Assembly: GCA_027574665.1 (NCBI GenBank)
Contig: CM050672.1
Coordinates: 10,152,001-10,216,000 of the forward strand
DNA from: Rhynochetos jubatus
Taxonomy: Eukaryota; Chordata; Aves; Eurypygiformes; Rhynochetidae
Direction of reading: 5' to 3'
DNA length: 64,000 nt
This document shows, piece by piece, positions 35,136 through 47,559 of the stretch. Made by a program: the position numbers and the translations under genes. How positions within the stretch are numbered: the first letter of the stretch is position 1; every line of letters starts with the position of its first letter. The notes below the pieces were generated by a model. The model searched no databases. It was not told where the DNA came from and was given only the letters and a program-made list of their open reading frames with translations.

Positions 35136-36430
35136 CTGCATTTTGGCTGCCTTTTGGGCTGGAGCTTCTCGTGGTTTGAGGCCTGCCTTGCTCCACCCCC
35201 TGCTCTTGAGATTCTCCCGGAGGTGGGCTGCATTTTGGCTGCCTTTTGGGCTGGAGCTTCTCATGGTTTGAGGCCTGGCTTGCTCCACCCCCTGCTCTTG
35301 AGATTCTCCCGGAGGTGGGCTGCATTTTGGCTGCCTTTTGGTCTGGAGCTTTTCAAGGTTTGAGGCCTGGCTTGCTCCACCCCCTGCTCTATAGATTCTC
35401 CCGGATGTGGGCTGCATTTGGGCTGATTCTTGGGCTGGAGCTTCTCGTGGTTTGAGGTCTGGCTTGCTCCACCCCCTGCTCTTGAGATTCTCCCGGATGT
35501 GGGCTGGATTTTGGCTGCCTTTTGGGCTGGAGCTTCTCGTGGTTTGAGGCCTGCCTTGCTCCACCCCCTGCTCTTGAGATTCTCCCGGATGTGGGCTGCA
35601 TTTTGGCTGATTCTTGGGCTGGATCTTCTCGTGGTTTGAGGCCTGGCTTGCTCCACCCCCTGCTCTTGAGATTCTCCTGGATGTGGGCTGCATTTTGGCT
35701 GCCTATTGGGCTGGAGCTTCTCCTGGTTTGAGGCCTGGCATGCTCCACCCCCTGCTCTTGAGATTCTCCCGGATGTGGGCAGCATTTTGGCTGCCTTTTG
35801 GGCGGGAGCTTCTCGTGGTTTGAGGCCTGGCTTGCTCCACCCCCTGCTCTTGATATTCTCCCGGATGTGGGCTGCATTTTGGCTCCCTTTTGGGCTGGAG
35901 CTTCTCGTGGTTTGAGGCCTGGCTTGCTCCACCCCCTACTCTTGATATTCTCCTGGATGTGGGCTGCATTTTGGCTGATACTTGGGCTGGAGCTTCTCGT
36001 GGTTTGAGGCCTGGCTTGCTCCACCCCCTGCTCTTGAGATTCTCCCGGATGTGGGCTGCATTTTGGCTGCCTTTTGGGCTGGAGCTTCTCGAGGTTTGAG
36101 GCCTGGCTTGCTCCACCCCCTGCTCTTGAGATTCTCCCGGATGTGGGCTGCATTTTGGCTGCCTTTTGGGCTGGAGCTTCTCGTGGTTTGAGGCCTGGCT
36201 TGCTCCACCCCCTGCTCTTGATATTCTCCCGGATGTGGCCTGCATTTTGGCTGCCTTTTGGGCTGGAGCTTCTCGTGGTTTGAGGCCTGGCTTGCTCCAC
36301 CCCCTGCTCTTGAGATTCTCCCGGATGTGGGCTGCATTTTGGCTGCCTTTTGGGCTGGAGCTTCTCGTGGTTTGAGGCCTGGCTTGCTCCACCCACTGCT
36401 CTCGAGATTCTCCCGGATGTTTGCTGTATT

Positions 36431-36446
36431 TTGGCTGTTTTTGGGC
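36431..36446. repeat. Monomer with a single lost base in a T run (36,438)
   Basis: GGCTGTTTTTGGGCTGG has five T where the same partner monomer elsewhere has six. It is a singleton; slippage in the array or a sequencing error in the T run could both explain it. Confidence 0.8.
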
Positions 36447-36467
36447 TGGAGCTTCTCGTGGTTTGAG

Positions 36468-36513
36468 GCCTGCCTTCCTCCAACCCCTGCTCTTGACATT
36501 CTCCGGATATGGG
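36468..36513. repeat. 91-bp marker monomer no. 11, GCCTTCC subtype
   Basis: It directly follows the partner monomer with the shortened T run, so the two monomers together are two bases short. The next monomer reads CATTTTGTCTGC. Confidence 0.9.
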
Positions 36514-38306
36514 CTGCATTTTGTCTGCATTTTGGGCTGGAGCTTCTCGTGGTTTGAGGCCTGGCTTGCTCCACCCCCTGCTCTTGAGATTCTCCCGGAG
36601 GTGGGCTGCATTTTGGCTGCATTTTGGGCTGGAGCTTCTCGTGGTTTGAGGCCTGGCTTGCTCCACCCCCTGCTCTTGAGATTCTCCCGGATGTGGGCTG
36701 CATTTTGGCTGCCTTTTGGGCTGGAGCTTCTCGTGATTTGAGGCCTGGCTTGCTCCACCCCCTGCTCTTGAGATTCTCCCGGATGTGGGCTGCATTTGGG
36801 CTGATTCTTGGGCTGGAGCTTCTCGTGGTTTGAGGTCTGGCTTGCTCCACCCCCTGCTCTTGAGATTCTCCCGGATGTGGGCTGGATTTTGGCTGCCTTT
36901 TGGGCTGGAGCTTCTCGTGGTTTGAGGCCTGGCTTGCTCCACCCCCTGCTCTTGATATTCTCCTGGATGTGGGCTGCATTTTGGCTGATACTTGGGCTGG
37001 AGCTTCTCGTGGTTTGAGGCCTGCCTTGCTCCACCCCCTGCTCTTGAGATTCTCCCGGATGTGGGCTGCATTTTGGCTGCCTTTTGGGCTGGAGCTTCTT
37101 GTGGTTTGAGGCCTGTCTTGCTCCACCCCCTGCTCTTGAGATTCTCCCGGATGTGGGCTGCATTTTGGCTGCCTTTTGGGCTGGAGCTTCTCCTGGTTTG
37201 AGGCCTGGCTTGCTCCACCCCCTGCTCTTCATATTCCCCCGGATGTGGGCTGCATTTTGGTTGCATTTTGGGCTGGAACTTCTCGTGGTTTGAGGCCTGG
37301 CTTGCTCCACCCCCTTCTCTTGATATTCCCCCGGATGTGGGCTGCATTTTGGTTGCCTTTTGGGCTGGAGCTTCTCGTGGTTTGAGGCCTGCCTTGCTCC
37401 ACCCCCTGCTCTTGAGATTCTCCCGCATGTGGTCTGCATTTTGGTTAAATCTTGGGCTGGAGCTTCTCGTGGTTTGAGGCCTGGCTTGCTCCACCCCCTG
37501 CTCTTGAGATTCTCCTGGAGGTGGGCTGGATTTTGGCTGCCTTTTGGGCTGGAGCTCCTCGTGGTTTGAGGCCTGGCTTGCTCCACCCCCTGCTCTTGAG
37601 ATTCTCCTGGAGGTGGGCTGCATTTTGGCTGCCTTTTGGGCTGGAGCTTCTCGTGGTTTGAGGCCTGTCTTGCTCCACCCCCTGCTCTTGAGATTCTCCC
37701 GGATGTGGGCTGCATTTTGGCTGCCTTTTGGGCTGGAGCTTCTCGTGGTTTGAGGCCTGGCTTGCTCCACCCCCTGCTCTTGAGATTCTCCCGGATTTGG
37801 GCTGCATTTTGGCTGCCTGTTGGGCTGGAGCTTCTCGTGGTTTGAGGCCTGGCTTGCTCCACCCCCTGCTCTTGAGATTCTCCCGGAGGTGGGCTGCATT
37901 TTCGCTGCCTGTTGGGCTGGAGATTCTCGTGGTTTCAGGCCTGGCTTGCTCCACCCCCTGCTCTTGAGATTCTCCCGGTTGTGGGCTGGATTTTGGCTGC
38001 CTTTTGGGCTGGAGCTTCTCGTGGTTTGAGGCCTGGCTTGCTCCACCCCCTGCTCTTGAGATTCTCCCGGATGTGGGCTGCATTTTGGCTGCCTATTGGG
38101 ATGGAGCTTCTCGTTCTTTGGGGCATGGCTGGCTCCACCTCCTGCTCTTGAGATTCTCCCGGAGGTGGGCTGCATTTTGGCTGCCTTTTGGGCTGGAGCT
38201 TCTCGTGGTTTGAGGCCTGGCTTGCTCCACCCCCTGCTCTTGAGATTCTCCCGGATGTTTGCTGAATTTTGGCTGTTTTTTGGGCTGGAGCTTCTCGTGG
38301 TTTGAG

Positions 38307-38352
38307 GCCTGCCTTCCTCCAACCCCTGCTCTTGACATTCTCCGGATATGGG
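38307..38352. repeat. 91-bp marker monomer no. 12, GCCTTCC subtype
   Basis: Its partner monomer reads GATGTTTGCTGAATTTTGG, with an A in place of T, which is private to this block. A TTCTTTGGGGC monomer lies at 38,099. Confidence 0.9.
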
Positions 38353-39549
38353 CTGCATTTTGGCTGCATTTTGGGCTGGAGCTTCTCGTGGTTTGAGGCC
38401 TGGCTTGCTCCACCCCCTGCTCTTGAGATTCTCCCGGAGGTGGGCTGCATTTTGGCTGCATTTTGGGCTGGAGCTTCTCGTGGTTTGAGGCCTGGCTTGC
38501 TCCACCCCCTGCTCTTGATATTCTCCTGGATGTGGGCTGCATTTTGGCTGATACTTGGGCTGGAGCTTCTCGTGGTTTGAGGCCTGCCTTGCTCCACCCC
38601 CTGCTCTTGAGATTCTCCCGGATGTGGGCTGCATTTTGGCTGCCTTTTGGGCTGGAGCTTCTCGTGGTTTGAGGCCTGTCTTGCTCCACCCCCTGCTCTT
38701 GAGATTCTCCCGGATGTGGGCTGCATTTTGGCTGCCTTTTGGGCTGGAGCTTCTCCTGTTTTGAGGCCTGGCTTGCTCCACCCCCTGCTCTTGAGATTCT
38801 CCCGCATGTGGGCTGCATTTTGGCTGCCTTTTGGGCTGGAGCTTCTCCTGGTTTGAGGCCTGGCTTGCTCCACCCCCTGCTCTTGATATTCCCCCGGATG
38901 TGGGCTGCATTTTGATTGCATTTTGGGCTGGAGCTTCTCGTGGTTTGAGGCCTGGCTTGCTCCACCCCCTGCTCTTGATATTCCCCCGGATGTGGGCTGC
39001 ATTTTGGCTGCCTTTTGGGCTGGAGCTTCTCGTGGTTTGAGGCCTGCCTTGCTCCACCCCCTGCTCTTGAGATTCTCCCGCATGTGGTTTGCATTTTGGC
39101 TAAATCTTGGGCTGGAGCTTCTCGTGGTTTGAGGCCTGGCTTGCTCCACCCCCTGCTCTTGAGATTCTCCTGGATGTGGGCTGCATTTTGGCTGCCTTTT
39201 GGGCTGGAGCTTCTCGTGGTTTGAGGCCTGGCTTGCTCCACCCCCTGCTCTTGAGATTCTCCCGTATGTGGGCTGCATTTTGGTTGCCTTTTGGGCTGGA
39301 GCTTCTCGTGGTTTGAGGCCTGGCTTGCTCCACCCCCTGCTCTTGAGATTCTCCCGGATGTGGGCTGCATTTTGGCTAAATCTTGGGATGGAGCTTCTCG
39401 TGGTTTGAGGCCTGGCTTGCTCCACCCCCTGCTCTTGAGATTCTCCCGGAGGTGGGCTGCATTTTCGCTGCCTGTTGGGCTGGAGATTCTCGTGGTTTCA
39501 GGCCTGGCTTGCTCCAGCCACTGCTCTTGAGATTCTCCCGGATGTGGGC

Positions 39550-39640
39550 TGGATTATGGCTGCCTTTTGGGCTGGAGCTTCTCGTGGTTTGAGGCCTGGC
39601 TGGCTCCACCTCCTGCTCTTGAGATTCTCCCGGAGATGGG
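39550..39640. repeat. Chimeric monomer: GGATTATGG copy fused to TTCTTTGGGGC copy
   Basis: A GATGTGGGCTGGATTATGG monomer runs normally through TTTGAGGCC and then continues as CTGGCTGGCTCCACCTCCTGC, the 3' part of the TTCTTTGGGGC monomer. At other sites these are separate monomers one repeat apart, so one monomer length was removed by an in-register exchange with its crossover near 39,596-39,604. Confidence 0.8.
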
Positions 39641-39777
39641 CTGCATTTTGGCTGCCTTTTGGGCTGGAGCTTCTCGTGGTTTGAGGCCTGGCTTGCTCCA
39701 CCCCCTGCTCTTGAGATTCTCCCGGATGTTTGCTGTATTTTGGCTGTTTTTTGGGCTGGAGTTTCTCGTGGTTTGAG

Positions 39778-39823
39778 GCCTGCCTTCCTCCAACCCCTGC
39801 TCTTGACATTCTCCGGATATGGG
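39778..39823. repeat. 91-bp marker monomer no. 13, GCCTTCC subtype; last copy
   Basis: The last occurrence of the marker in the window, about 180 bp before the left boundary of the 3,771-bp duplication of domain C. Confidence 0.9.
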
Positions 39824-41610
39824 CTGCATTTTGGCTGCATTTTGGGCTGGAGCTTCTCGTGGTTTGAGGCCTGGCTTGCTCCACCCCCTGCTCTTGAGAT
39901 TCTCCCGGAGGTGGGCTGGATTTTGGCTGCCTTTTGGGCTGGAGCTTCTCGTGGTTTGAGGCCTGCCTTGCTCCACCCCCTGCTCTTGAGATTCTCCTGG
40001 AGGTGGGCTGCATTTTGGCTGCCTTTTGGGCTGGAGCTTTTCAAGGTTTGAGGCCTGGCTTGCTCCACCCCCTGCTCTTGAGATTCTCCCGGATCTGGGC
40101 TGCATTTGGGCTGAGTCTTGGGCTGGAGCTTCTCGTGGTTTGAGGTCTGGCTTGCTCCACCCCCTGCTCTTGAGATTCTCCCGGATGTGGGCTGGATTTT
40201 GGCTGCCTTTTGGGCTGGAGCTTCTCGTGGTTTGAGGCCTGGCTTGCTCCACCCCCTGCTCTTGAGATTCTCCCGGATTTGGGCTGCATTTTGGCTGCTC
40301 ATTGGGCTGGATCTTCTCGTGGTTTGAGGCCTGGCTTGCTCGACCCCCTGCTCTTGATATTCTCCTGGAGGTGGGCTGCATTTTGGCTGCCTATTGGGCT
40401 GGAGCTTCTCCTGGTTTGAGGCCTGGCTTGCTCCACCCCCTGCTCTTGAGATTCTCCCGGATGTGGGCTGCATTTTGGCTGCCTTTTGGGCGGGAGCTTC
40501 TCGTGGTTTGAGGCCTGGCTTGCTCCACCCCCTGCTCTTGATATTCTCCTGGATGTGGGCTGCATTTTGGCTGATACTTGGGCTGGAGCTTCTCGTGGTT
40601 TGAGGCCTGGCTTGCTCCACCCCCTGCTCTTGAGATTCTCCCGGATGTGTGCTGCATTTTGGCTGCCTTTTGGGCTGGAGCTTCTCGAGGTTTGAGGCCT
40701 GGCTTGCTCCACCCCCTGCTCTTGAGATTCTCCCGGATGTGGGCTGCATTTTGGCTGCCTTTTGGGCTGGAGCTTCTCGTGGTTTGAGGCCTGGCTTGCT
40801 CCACCCCCTGCTCTTGAGATTCTCCCGGATGTGGGCTGCATTTTGGCTGCCTTTTGGGCTGGAGCTTCTCGTGGTTTGAGGCCTGGCTTGCTCCACCCCC
40901 TGCTCTTGAGATTCTCCCGCATGTGGGCTGCATTTTGGCTGATTCTTGGGCTGGAGCTTCTCGTGGTTTGAGGCCTGGCTTGCTCCACCCCCTGCTCTTG
41001 ATATTCTCCTGGAGGTGGGCTGCATTTTGGCTGCCTTTTGGGCTGGAGCTTCTCGAGGTTTGAGGCCTGGCTTGCTCCAACCCCTGCTCTTGAGATTCTC
41101 CCGGATGTTGGCTGGATTTTGGCTGATTCTTGGGCTGGAGCTTCTCGTGGTTTGAGGCCTGGCTTGCTCCACCCCCTGCTCTTGAGATTCTCCCGGATGT
41201 GGGCTGCATTTTGGCTGCCTTTTGGGCTGGAGCTTCTTGTGGTTTGAGGCCTGGCTTCCTCCACCCCCTGCTCTTGATATTCTCCTGGAGGTGGGCTGCA
41301 TTTTGGCTGCCTTTTGGGCTGGAGCTTCTCGAGGTTTGAGGCCTGGCTTGCTCCAAACTCTGCCATTGAGATTCTCCCGGATGTGGGCTGCATTGTGGCT
41401 GCCTTTTGGGCTGGAGCTTCTCGTGGTTTGAGGCCTGGCTTGCTCCACCCCCTGCTCTTGATATTCTCCCGTATGTGGGCTGCATTTTGGCTGCCTTTTG
41501 GGCTGGAGCTTCTCGTGGTTTGAGGTCTGGCTTGCTCCACCCCCTGCTCTTGATATTCTCTCGGATGTGGGCTGCATTTTGGCTGCCTTTTGGGCTGGAG
41601 CTTCTCGTGG

Positions 41611-41620
41611 TTTGAGCCTG
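41611..41620. repeat. Monomer with a single lost base (41,615)
   Basis: TTTGAGCCTGG replaces TTTGAGGCCTGG and destroys the AGGCCT site. The homologous place in the second 3,771-bp copy (near 45,387) is intact, so the loss is younger than the duplication or is an error. Confidence 0.85.
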
Positions 41621-44600
41621 GCTTGCTCCACCCCCTGCTCTTGATATTCTCCCGGATGTGGGCTGCATTTTGGCTGCCTTTTGGGCTGGAGCTTCTCGTG
41701 GTTTGGGGCCTGTCTTGCTCCACCCCCTGCTCTTGATATTCTCCCGGATGTGGGCTGCATTTTGGCTGCCTTTTGGGCTGGAGCTTCTCGTGGTTTGAGG
41801 CCTGGCTTGCTCCACCCCCTGCTCTTGATATTCTCCTGGATGTGGGCTGCATTTTGGCTGATACTTGGGCTGGAGCTTCTCGTGGTTTGAGGCCTGGCTT
41901 GCTCCACCCCCTGCTCTTGAGATTCTCCCGGATGTGGGCTGCATTTTGGCTGCCTTTTGGGCTGGAGCTTCTCGAGGTTTGAGGCCTGGCTTGCTCCACC
42001 CCCTGCTCTTGAGATTCTCCCGGATGTGGGCTGCATTTTGGCTGCCTTTTGGGCTGGAGCTTCTCGTGGTTTGAGGCCTGGCTTGCTCCACCCCCTGCTC
42101 TTGAGATTCTCCCGGATGTGGGCTGCATTTTGGCTGCCTTTTGGGCTGGAGCTTCTCGTGGTTTGAGGCCTGGCTTGCTCCACCCCCTGCTCTTGAGATT
42201 CTCCCGCATGTGGGCTGCATTTTGGCTGATTCTTGGTCTGGAGCTTCTCGTGGTTTGAGGCCTGGCTTGCTCCACCCCCTGCTCTTGATATTCTCCTGGA
42301 GGTGGGCTGGATTTTGGCTGCCTTTTGGGCTGGAGCTTCTCGAGGTTTGAGGCCTGGCTTGCTCCAACCCCTGCTCTTGAGATTCTCCCGGTTGTTGGCT
42401 GGATTTTGGCTGATTCTTGGGCTGGAGCTTCTCGTGGTTTGAGGCCTGGCTTGCTCCACCCCCTGCTCTTGAGATTCTCCCGCATGTGGGCTGCATTTTG
42501 GCTGCCTTTTGGGCTGGAGCTTCTTGTGGTTTGAGGCCTGGCTTCCTCCACCCCCTGCTCTTGATATTCTCCTGGAGGTGGGCTGCATTTTGGCTGACTT
42601 TTGGGCTGGAGCTTCTCGAGGTTTGAGGCCTGGCTTGCTCCAAACTCTGCCATTGAGATTCTCCCGGATGTGGGCTGCATTGTGGCTGCCTTTTGGGCTG
42701 GAGCTTCTCGTGGTTTGAGGCCTGGCTTGCTCCACCCCCTGCTCTTGATATTCTCCCGGATGTGGGCTGCATTTTGGCTGCCTTTTGGGCTGGAGCTTCT
42801 CGTGGTTTGAGGTCTGGCTTGCTCCACCCCCTGCTCTTGATATTCTCCCAGATGTGGGCTGCATTTTGGCTGATTCTTGGGTTTTAGCTTCTCGTGGTTT
42901 GAGGCCTGGCTTGCTCCACCCCCTGCTCTTGATATTCTCCTGGAGGTGGGCTGCATTTTGGCTGCCTTTTGGGCTGGAGCTTCTCGAGGTTTGAGGCCTG
43001 GCTTGCTCCAACCCCTGCTCTTGAGATTCTCCCGGATGTTGGCTGGATTTTGGCTGATTCTTGGGCTGGAGCTTCTCGTGGTTTGAGGCCTGGCTTGCTC
43101 CACCCCCTGCTCTTGAGATTCTCCCGGATGTGGGCTGCATTGTGGCTGCCTTTTGGGCTGGAGCTTCTCGTGGTTTGAGGCCTGGCTTGCTCCACCCCCT
43201 GCTCTTGAGATTCTCCCGGATGTGGGCTGCATTTTGGCTGCCTTTTGGGCTGGAGCTTCTCGTGGTTTGAGGCCTGGCTTGCTCCACCCCCTGCTCTTGA
43301 GATTCTCCCGTATGTGGGCTGCATTTTGGCTGCCTTTTGGGCTGGAGCTTCTCGTGGTTTGAGGCCTGGCTTGCTCCACCCCCTGCTCTTGAGATTCTCC
43401 CGCATGTGGGCTGCATTTTGGCTGATTCTTGGGCTGGAGCTTCTCGTGGTTTGAGGCCTGGCTTGCTCCACCCCCTGCTCTTGATATTCTCCTGGAGGTG
43501 GGCTGCATTTTGGCTGCCTTTTGGGCTGGAGCTTCTCGAGGTTTGAGGCCTGGCTTTCTCCAACCCCTGCTCTTGAGATTCTCCCGGATGTTGGCTGGAT
43601 TTTGGCTGATTCTTGGGCTGGAGCTTCTCGTGGTTTGAGGCCTGGCTTGCTCCACCCCCTGCTCTTGAGATTCTCCCGCATGTGGGCTGCATTTTGGCTG
43701 CCTTTTGGGCTGGAGCTTCTTGTGGTTTGAGGCCTGGCTTCCTCCACCCCCTGCTCTTGATATTCTCCTGGAGGTGGGCTGCATTTTGGCTGCCTTTTGG
43801 GCTGGAGCTTTTCAAGGTTTGAGGCCTGGCTTGCTCCACCCCCTGCTCTTGAGATTCTCCCGGATCTGGGCTGCATTTGGGCTGAGTCTTGGGCTGGAGC
43901 TTCTCGTGGTTTGAGGTCTGGCTTGCTCCACCCCCTGCTCTTGAGATTCTCCCGGATGTGGGCTGGATTTTGGCTGCCTTTTGGGCTGGAGCTTCTCGTG
44001 GTTTGAGGCCTGGCTTGCTCCACCCCCTGCTCTTGAGATTCTACCGGATTTGGGCTGCATTTTGGCTGCTCATTGGGCTGGATCTTCTCGTGGTTTGAGG
44101 CCTGGCTTGCTCGACCCCCTGCTCTTGATATTCTCCTGGAGGTGGGCTGCATTTTGGCTGCCTATTGGGCTGGAGCTTCTCCTGGTTTGAGGCCTGGCTT
44201 GCTCCACCCCCTGCTCTTGAGATTCTCCCGGATGTGGGCTGCATTTTGGCTGCCTTTTGGGCGGGAGCTTCTCGTGGTTTGAGGCCTGGCTTGCTCCACC
44301 CCCTGCTCTTGATATTCTCCTGGATGTGGGCTGCATTTTGGCTGATACTTGGGCTGGAGCTTCTCGTGGTTTGAGGCCTGGCTTGCTCCACCCCCTGCTC
44401 TTGAGATTCTCCCGGATGTGGGCTGCATTTTGGCTGCCTTTTGGGCTGGAGCTTCTCGAGGTTTGAGGCCTGGCTTGCTCCACCCCCTGCTCTTGAGATT
44501 CTCCCGGATGTGGGCTGCATTTTGGCTGCCTTTTGGGCTGGAGCTTCTCGTGGTTTGAGGCCTGGCTTGCTCCAACCCCTGCTCTTGAGATTCTCCCGGA

Positions 44601-45950
44601 TGTGGGCTGCATTTTGGCTGCCTTTTGGGCTGGAGCTTCTCGTGGTTTGAGGCCTGGCTTGCTCCACCCCCTGCTCTTGAGATTCTCCCGCATGTGGGCT
44701 GCATTTTGGCTGATTCTTGGGCTGGAGCTTCTCGTGGTTTGAGGCCTGGCTTGCTCCACCCCCTGCTCTTGATATTCTCCTGGAGGTGGGCTGCATTTTG
44801 GCTGCCTTTTGGGCTGGAGCTTCTCGAGGTTTGAGGCCTGGCTTGCTCCAACCCCTGCTCTTGAGATTCTCCCGGATGTTGGCTGGATTTTGGCTGATTC
44901 TTGGGCTGGAGCTTCTCGTGGTTTGAGGCCTGGCTTGCTCCACCCCCTGCTCTTGAGATTCTCCCGGATGTGGGCTGCATTTTGGCTGCCTTTTGGGCTG
45001 GAGCTTCTTGTGGTTTGAGGCCTGGCTTCCTCCACCCCCTGCTCTTGAGATTCTCCTGGAGGTGGGCTGCATTTTGGCTGCCTTTTGGGCTGGAGCTTCT
45101 CGAGGTTTGAGGCCTGGCTTGCTCCAAACTCTGCCATTGAGATTCTCCCGGATGTGGGCTGCATTGTGGCTGCCTTTTGGGCTGGAGCTTCTCGTGGTTT
45201 GAGGCCTGGCTTGCTCCACCCCCTGCTCTTGATATTCTCCCGTATGTGGGCTGCATTTTGGCTGCCTTTTGGGCTGGAGCTTCTCGTGGTTTGAGGTCTG
45301 GCTTGCTCCACCCCCTGCTCTTGATATTCTCTCGGATGTGGGCTGCATTTTGGCTGCCTTTTGGGCTGGAGCTTCTCGTGGTTTGAGGCCTGGCTTGCTC
45401 CACCCCCTGCTCTTGATATTCTCCCGGATGTGGGCTGCATTTTGGCTGCCTTTTGGGCTGGAGCTTCTCGTGGTTTGGGGCCTGTCTTGCTCCACCCCCT
45501 GCTCTTGAGATTCTCCCGGATGTGGGCTGCATTTTGGCTGCCTTTTGGGCGGGAGCTTCTCGTGGTTTGAGGCCTGGCTTGCTCCACCCCCTGCTCTTGA
45601 TATTCTCCTGGATGTGGGCTGCATTTTGGCTGATACTTGGGCTGGAGCTTCTCGTGGTTTGAGGCCTGGCTTGCTCCACCCCCTGCTCTTGAGATTCTCC
45701 CGGATGTGGGCTGCATTTTGGCTGCCTTTTGGGCTGGAGCTTCTCGAGGTTTGAGGCCTGGCTTGCTCCACCCCCTGCTCTTGAGATTCTCCCGGATGTG
45801 GGCTGCATTTTGGCTGCCTTTTGGGCTGGAGCTTCTCGTGGTTTGAGGCCTGGCTTGCTCCACCCCCTGCTCTTGAGATTCTCCCGGATGTGGGCTGCAT
45901 TTTGGCTGCCTTTTGGGCTGGAGCTTCTCGTGGTTTGAGGCCTGGCTTGC

Positions 45951-45960
45951 TCCACCCCTG
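45951..45960. repeat. Monomer with a single lost base in the C run (45,956)
   Basis: CTCCACCCCTGC has one C fewer than CTCCACCCCCTGC. The first 3,771-bp copy has the full run at the matching place (near 42,185). Confidence 0.85.
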
Positions 45961-47559
45961 CTCTTGAGATTCTCCCGCATGTGGGCTGCATTTTGGCTGA
46001 TTCTTGGGCTGGAGCTTCTCGTGGTTTGAGGCCTGGCTTGCTCCACCCCCTGCTCTTGATATTCTCCTGGAGGTGGGCTGCATTTTGGCTGCCTTTTGGG
46101 CTGGAGCTTCTCGAGGTTTGAGGCCTGGCTTGCTCCAACCCCTGCTCTTGAGATTCTCCCGGTTGTTGGCTGGATTTTGGCTGATTCTTGGGCTGGAGCT
46201 TCTCGTGGTTTGAGGCCTGGCTTGCTCCACCCCCTGCTCTTGAGATTCTCCCGCATGTGGGCTGCATTTTGGCTGCCTTTTGGGCTGGAGCTTCTTGTGG
46301 TTTGAGGCCTGGCTTCCTCCACCCCCTGCTCTTGATATTCTCCTGGAGGTGGGCTGCATTTTGGCTGCCTTTTGGGCTGGAGCTTCTCGAGGTTTGAGGC
46401 CTGGCTTGCTCCAAACTCTGCCATTGAGATTCTCCCGGATGTGGGCTGCATTGTGGCTGCCTTTTGGGCTGGAGCTTCTCGTGGTTTGAGGCCTGGCTTG
46501 CTCCACCCCCTGCTCTTGATATTCTCCCGGATGTGGGCTGCATTTTGGCTGCCTTTTGGGCTGGAGCTTCTCGTGGTTTGAGGTCTGGCTTGCTCCACCC
46601 CCTGCTCTTGATATTCTCCCAGATGTGGGCTGCATTTTGGCTGATTCTTGGGTTTTAGCTTCTCGTGGTTTGAGGCCTGGCTTGCTCCACCCCCTGCTCT
46701 TGATATTCTCCTGGAGGTGGGCTGCATTTTGGCTGCCTTTTGGGCTGGAGCTTCTCCTGGTTTGAGGCCTGGCTTGCTCCAACCCCTGCTCTTGAGATTC
46801 TCCCGGATGTTGGCTGGATTTTGGCTGATTCTTGGGCTGGAGCTTCTCGTGGTTTGAGGCCTGGCTTGCTCCACCCCCTGCTCTTGAGATTCTCCCGGAT
46901 GTGGGCTGCATTGTGGCTGCCTTTTGGGCTGGAGCTTCTCGTGGTTTGAGGCCTGGCTTGCTCCACCCCCTGCTCTTGAGATTCTCCCGGATGTGGGCTG
47001 CATTTTGGCTGCCTTTTGGGCTGGAGCTTCTCGTGGTTTGAGGCCTGGCTTGCTCCACCCCCTGCTCTTGAGATTCTCCCGGATGTGGGCTGCATTTTGG
47101 CTGCCTTTTGGGCTGGAGCTTCTCGTGGTTTGAGGCCTGGCTTGCTCCACCCCCTGCTCTTGAGATTCTCCCGCATGTGGGCTGCATTTTGGCTGATTCT
47201 TGGGCTGGAGCTTCTCGTGGTTTGAGGCCTGGCTTGCTCCACCCCCTGCTCTTGATATTCTCCCGGAGGTGGGCTGCATTTTGGCTGCCTTTTGGGCTGG
47301 AGCTTCTCGAGGTTTGAGGCCTAGCTTTCTCCAACCCCTGCTCTTGAGATTCTCCCGGATGTTGGCTGGATTTTGGCTGATTCTTGGGCTGGAGCTTCTC
47401 GTGGTTTGAGGCCTGGCTTGCTCCACCCCCTGCTCTTGAGATTCTCCCGCATGTGGGCTGCATTTTGGCTGCCTTTTGGGCTGGAGCTTCTCGTGGTTTG
47501 AGGCCTGGCTTCCTCCACCCCCTGCTCTTGATATTCTCCCGGATGTGGGCTGCATTTTG

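Larger units (their letters stand above)
10761..39900. repeat. Array domain B: higher-order repeats marked by a 91-bp monomer
   Basis: Thirteen copies of a 91-bp monomer with CTTGACATTCTCCGGATATG occur at intervals of 21, 31, 88, 24, 19, 22, 23, 22, 14, 15, 20 and 16 monomers. Eleven of them are directly preceded by a monomer carrying GATGTTTGCTG(T/A)ATTTTGG and a T-rich segment. A second diagnostic monomer, with GGGATGGAGCTTCTCG followed by TTCTTTGGGGCATGG and CTCCA(C/T)CTCCTGC, lies two to four monomers upstream at about 12,350 and 12,534 (a pair), 15,385, 23,480, 25,687, 29,457, 31,572, 33,135, 33,227, 33,503, 33,595 and 38,099. It is missing before the markers at 10.8, 35.1 and 36.5 kb and is chimeric at 27.4 and 39.6 kb. 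The recurring order of variants shows that blocks of 14-24 monomers were amplified as units. Confidence 0.85.
39991..47532. repeat. Tandem duplication of 3,771 bp (41 monomers)
   Basis: Copy 1 is about 39,991-43,761 and copy 2 about 43,762-47,532. Rare variants coincide at this offset: GGAGCTTTTCAAGG (40,036 / 43,807), GATCTGGGCTGCATTTGGGC with GCTGAGTCTTGGG, TTGCTCGACCCCC, two GCCATTGAG monomers, and GGGTTTTAGCTTC (42,879 / 46,650). Differences are few. They include CTCCCGG against CTACCGG (44,042), GTGTGCTGC (40,648), CCAACCCC (44,573), GATATT against GAGATT (41,276 / 45,047), and private single-base losses at 41,615 and 45,956. The left boundary lies about 180 bp after the last 91-bp marker. 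Confidence 0.92.
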
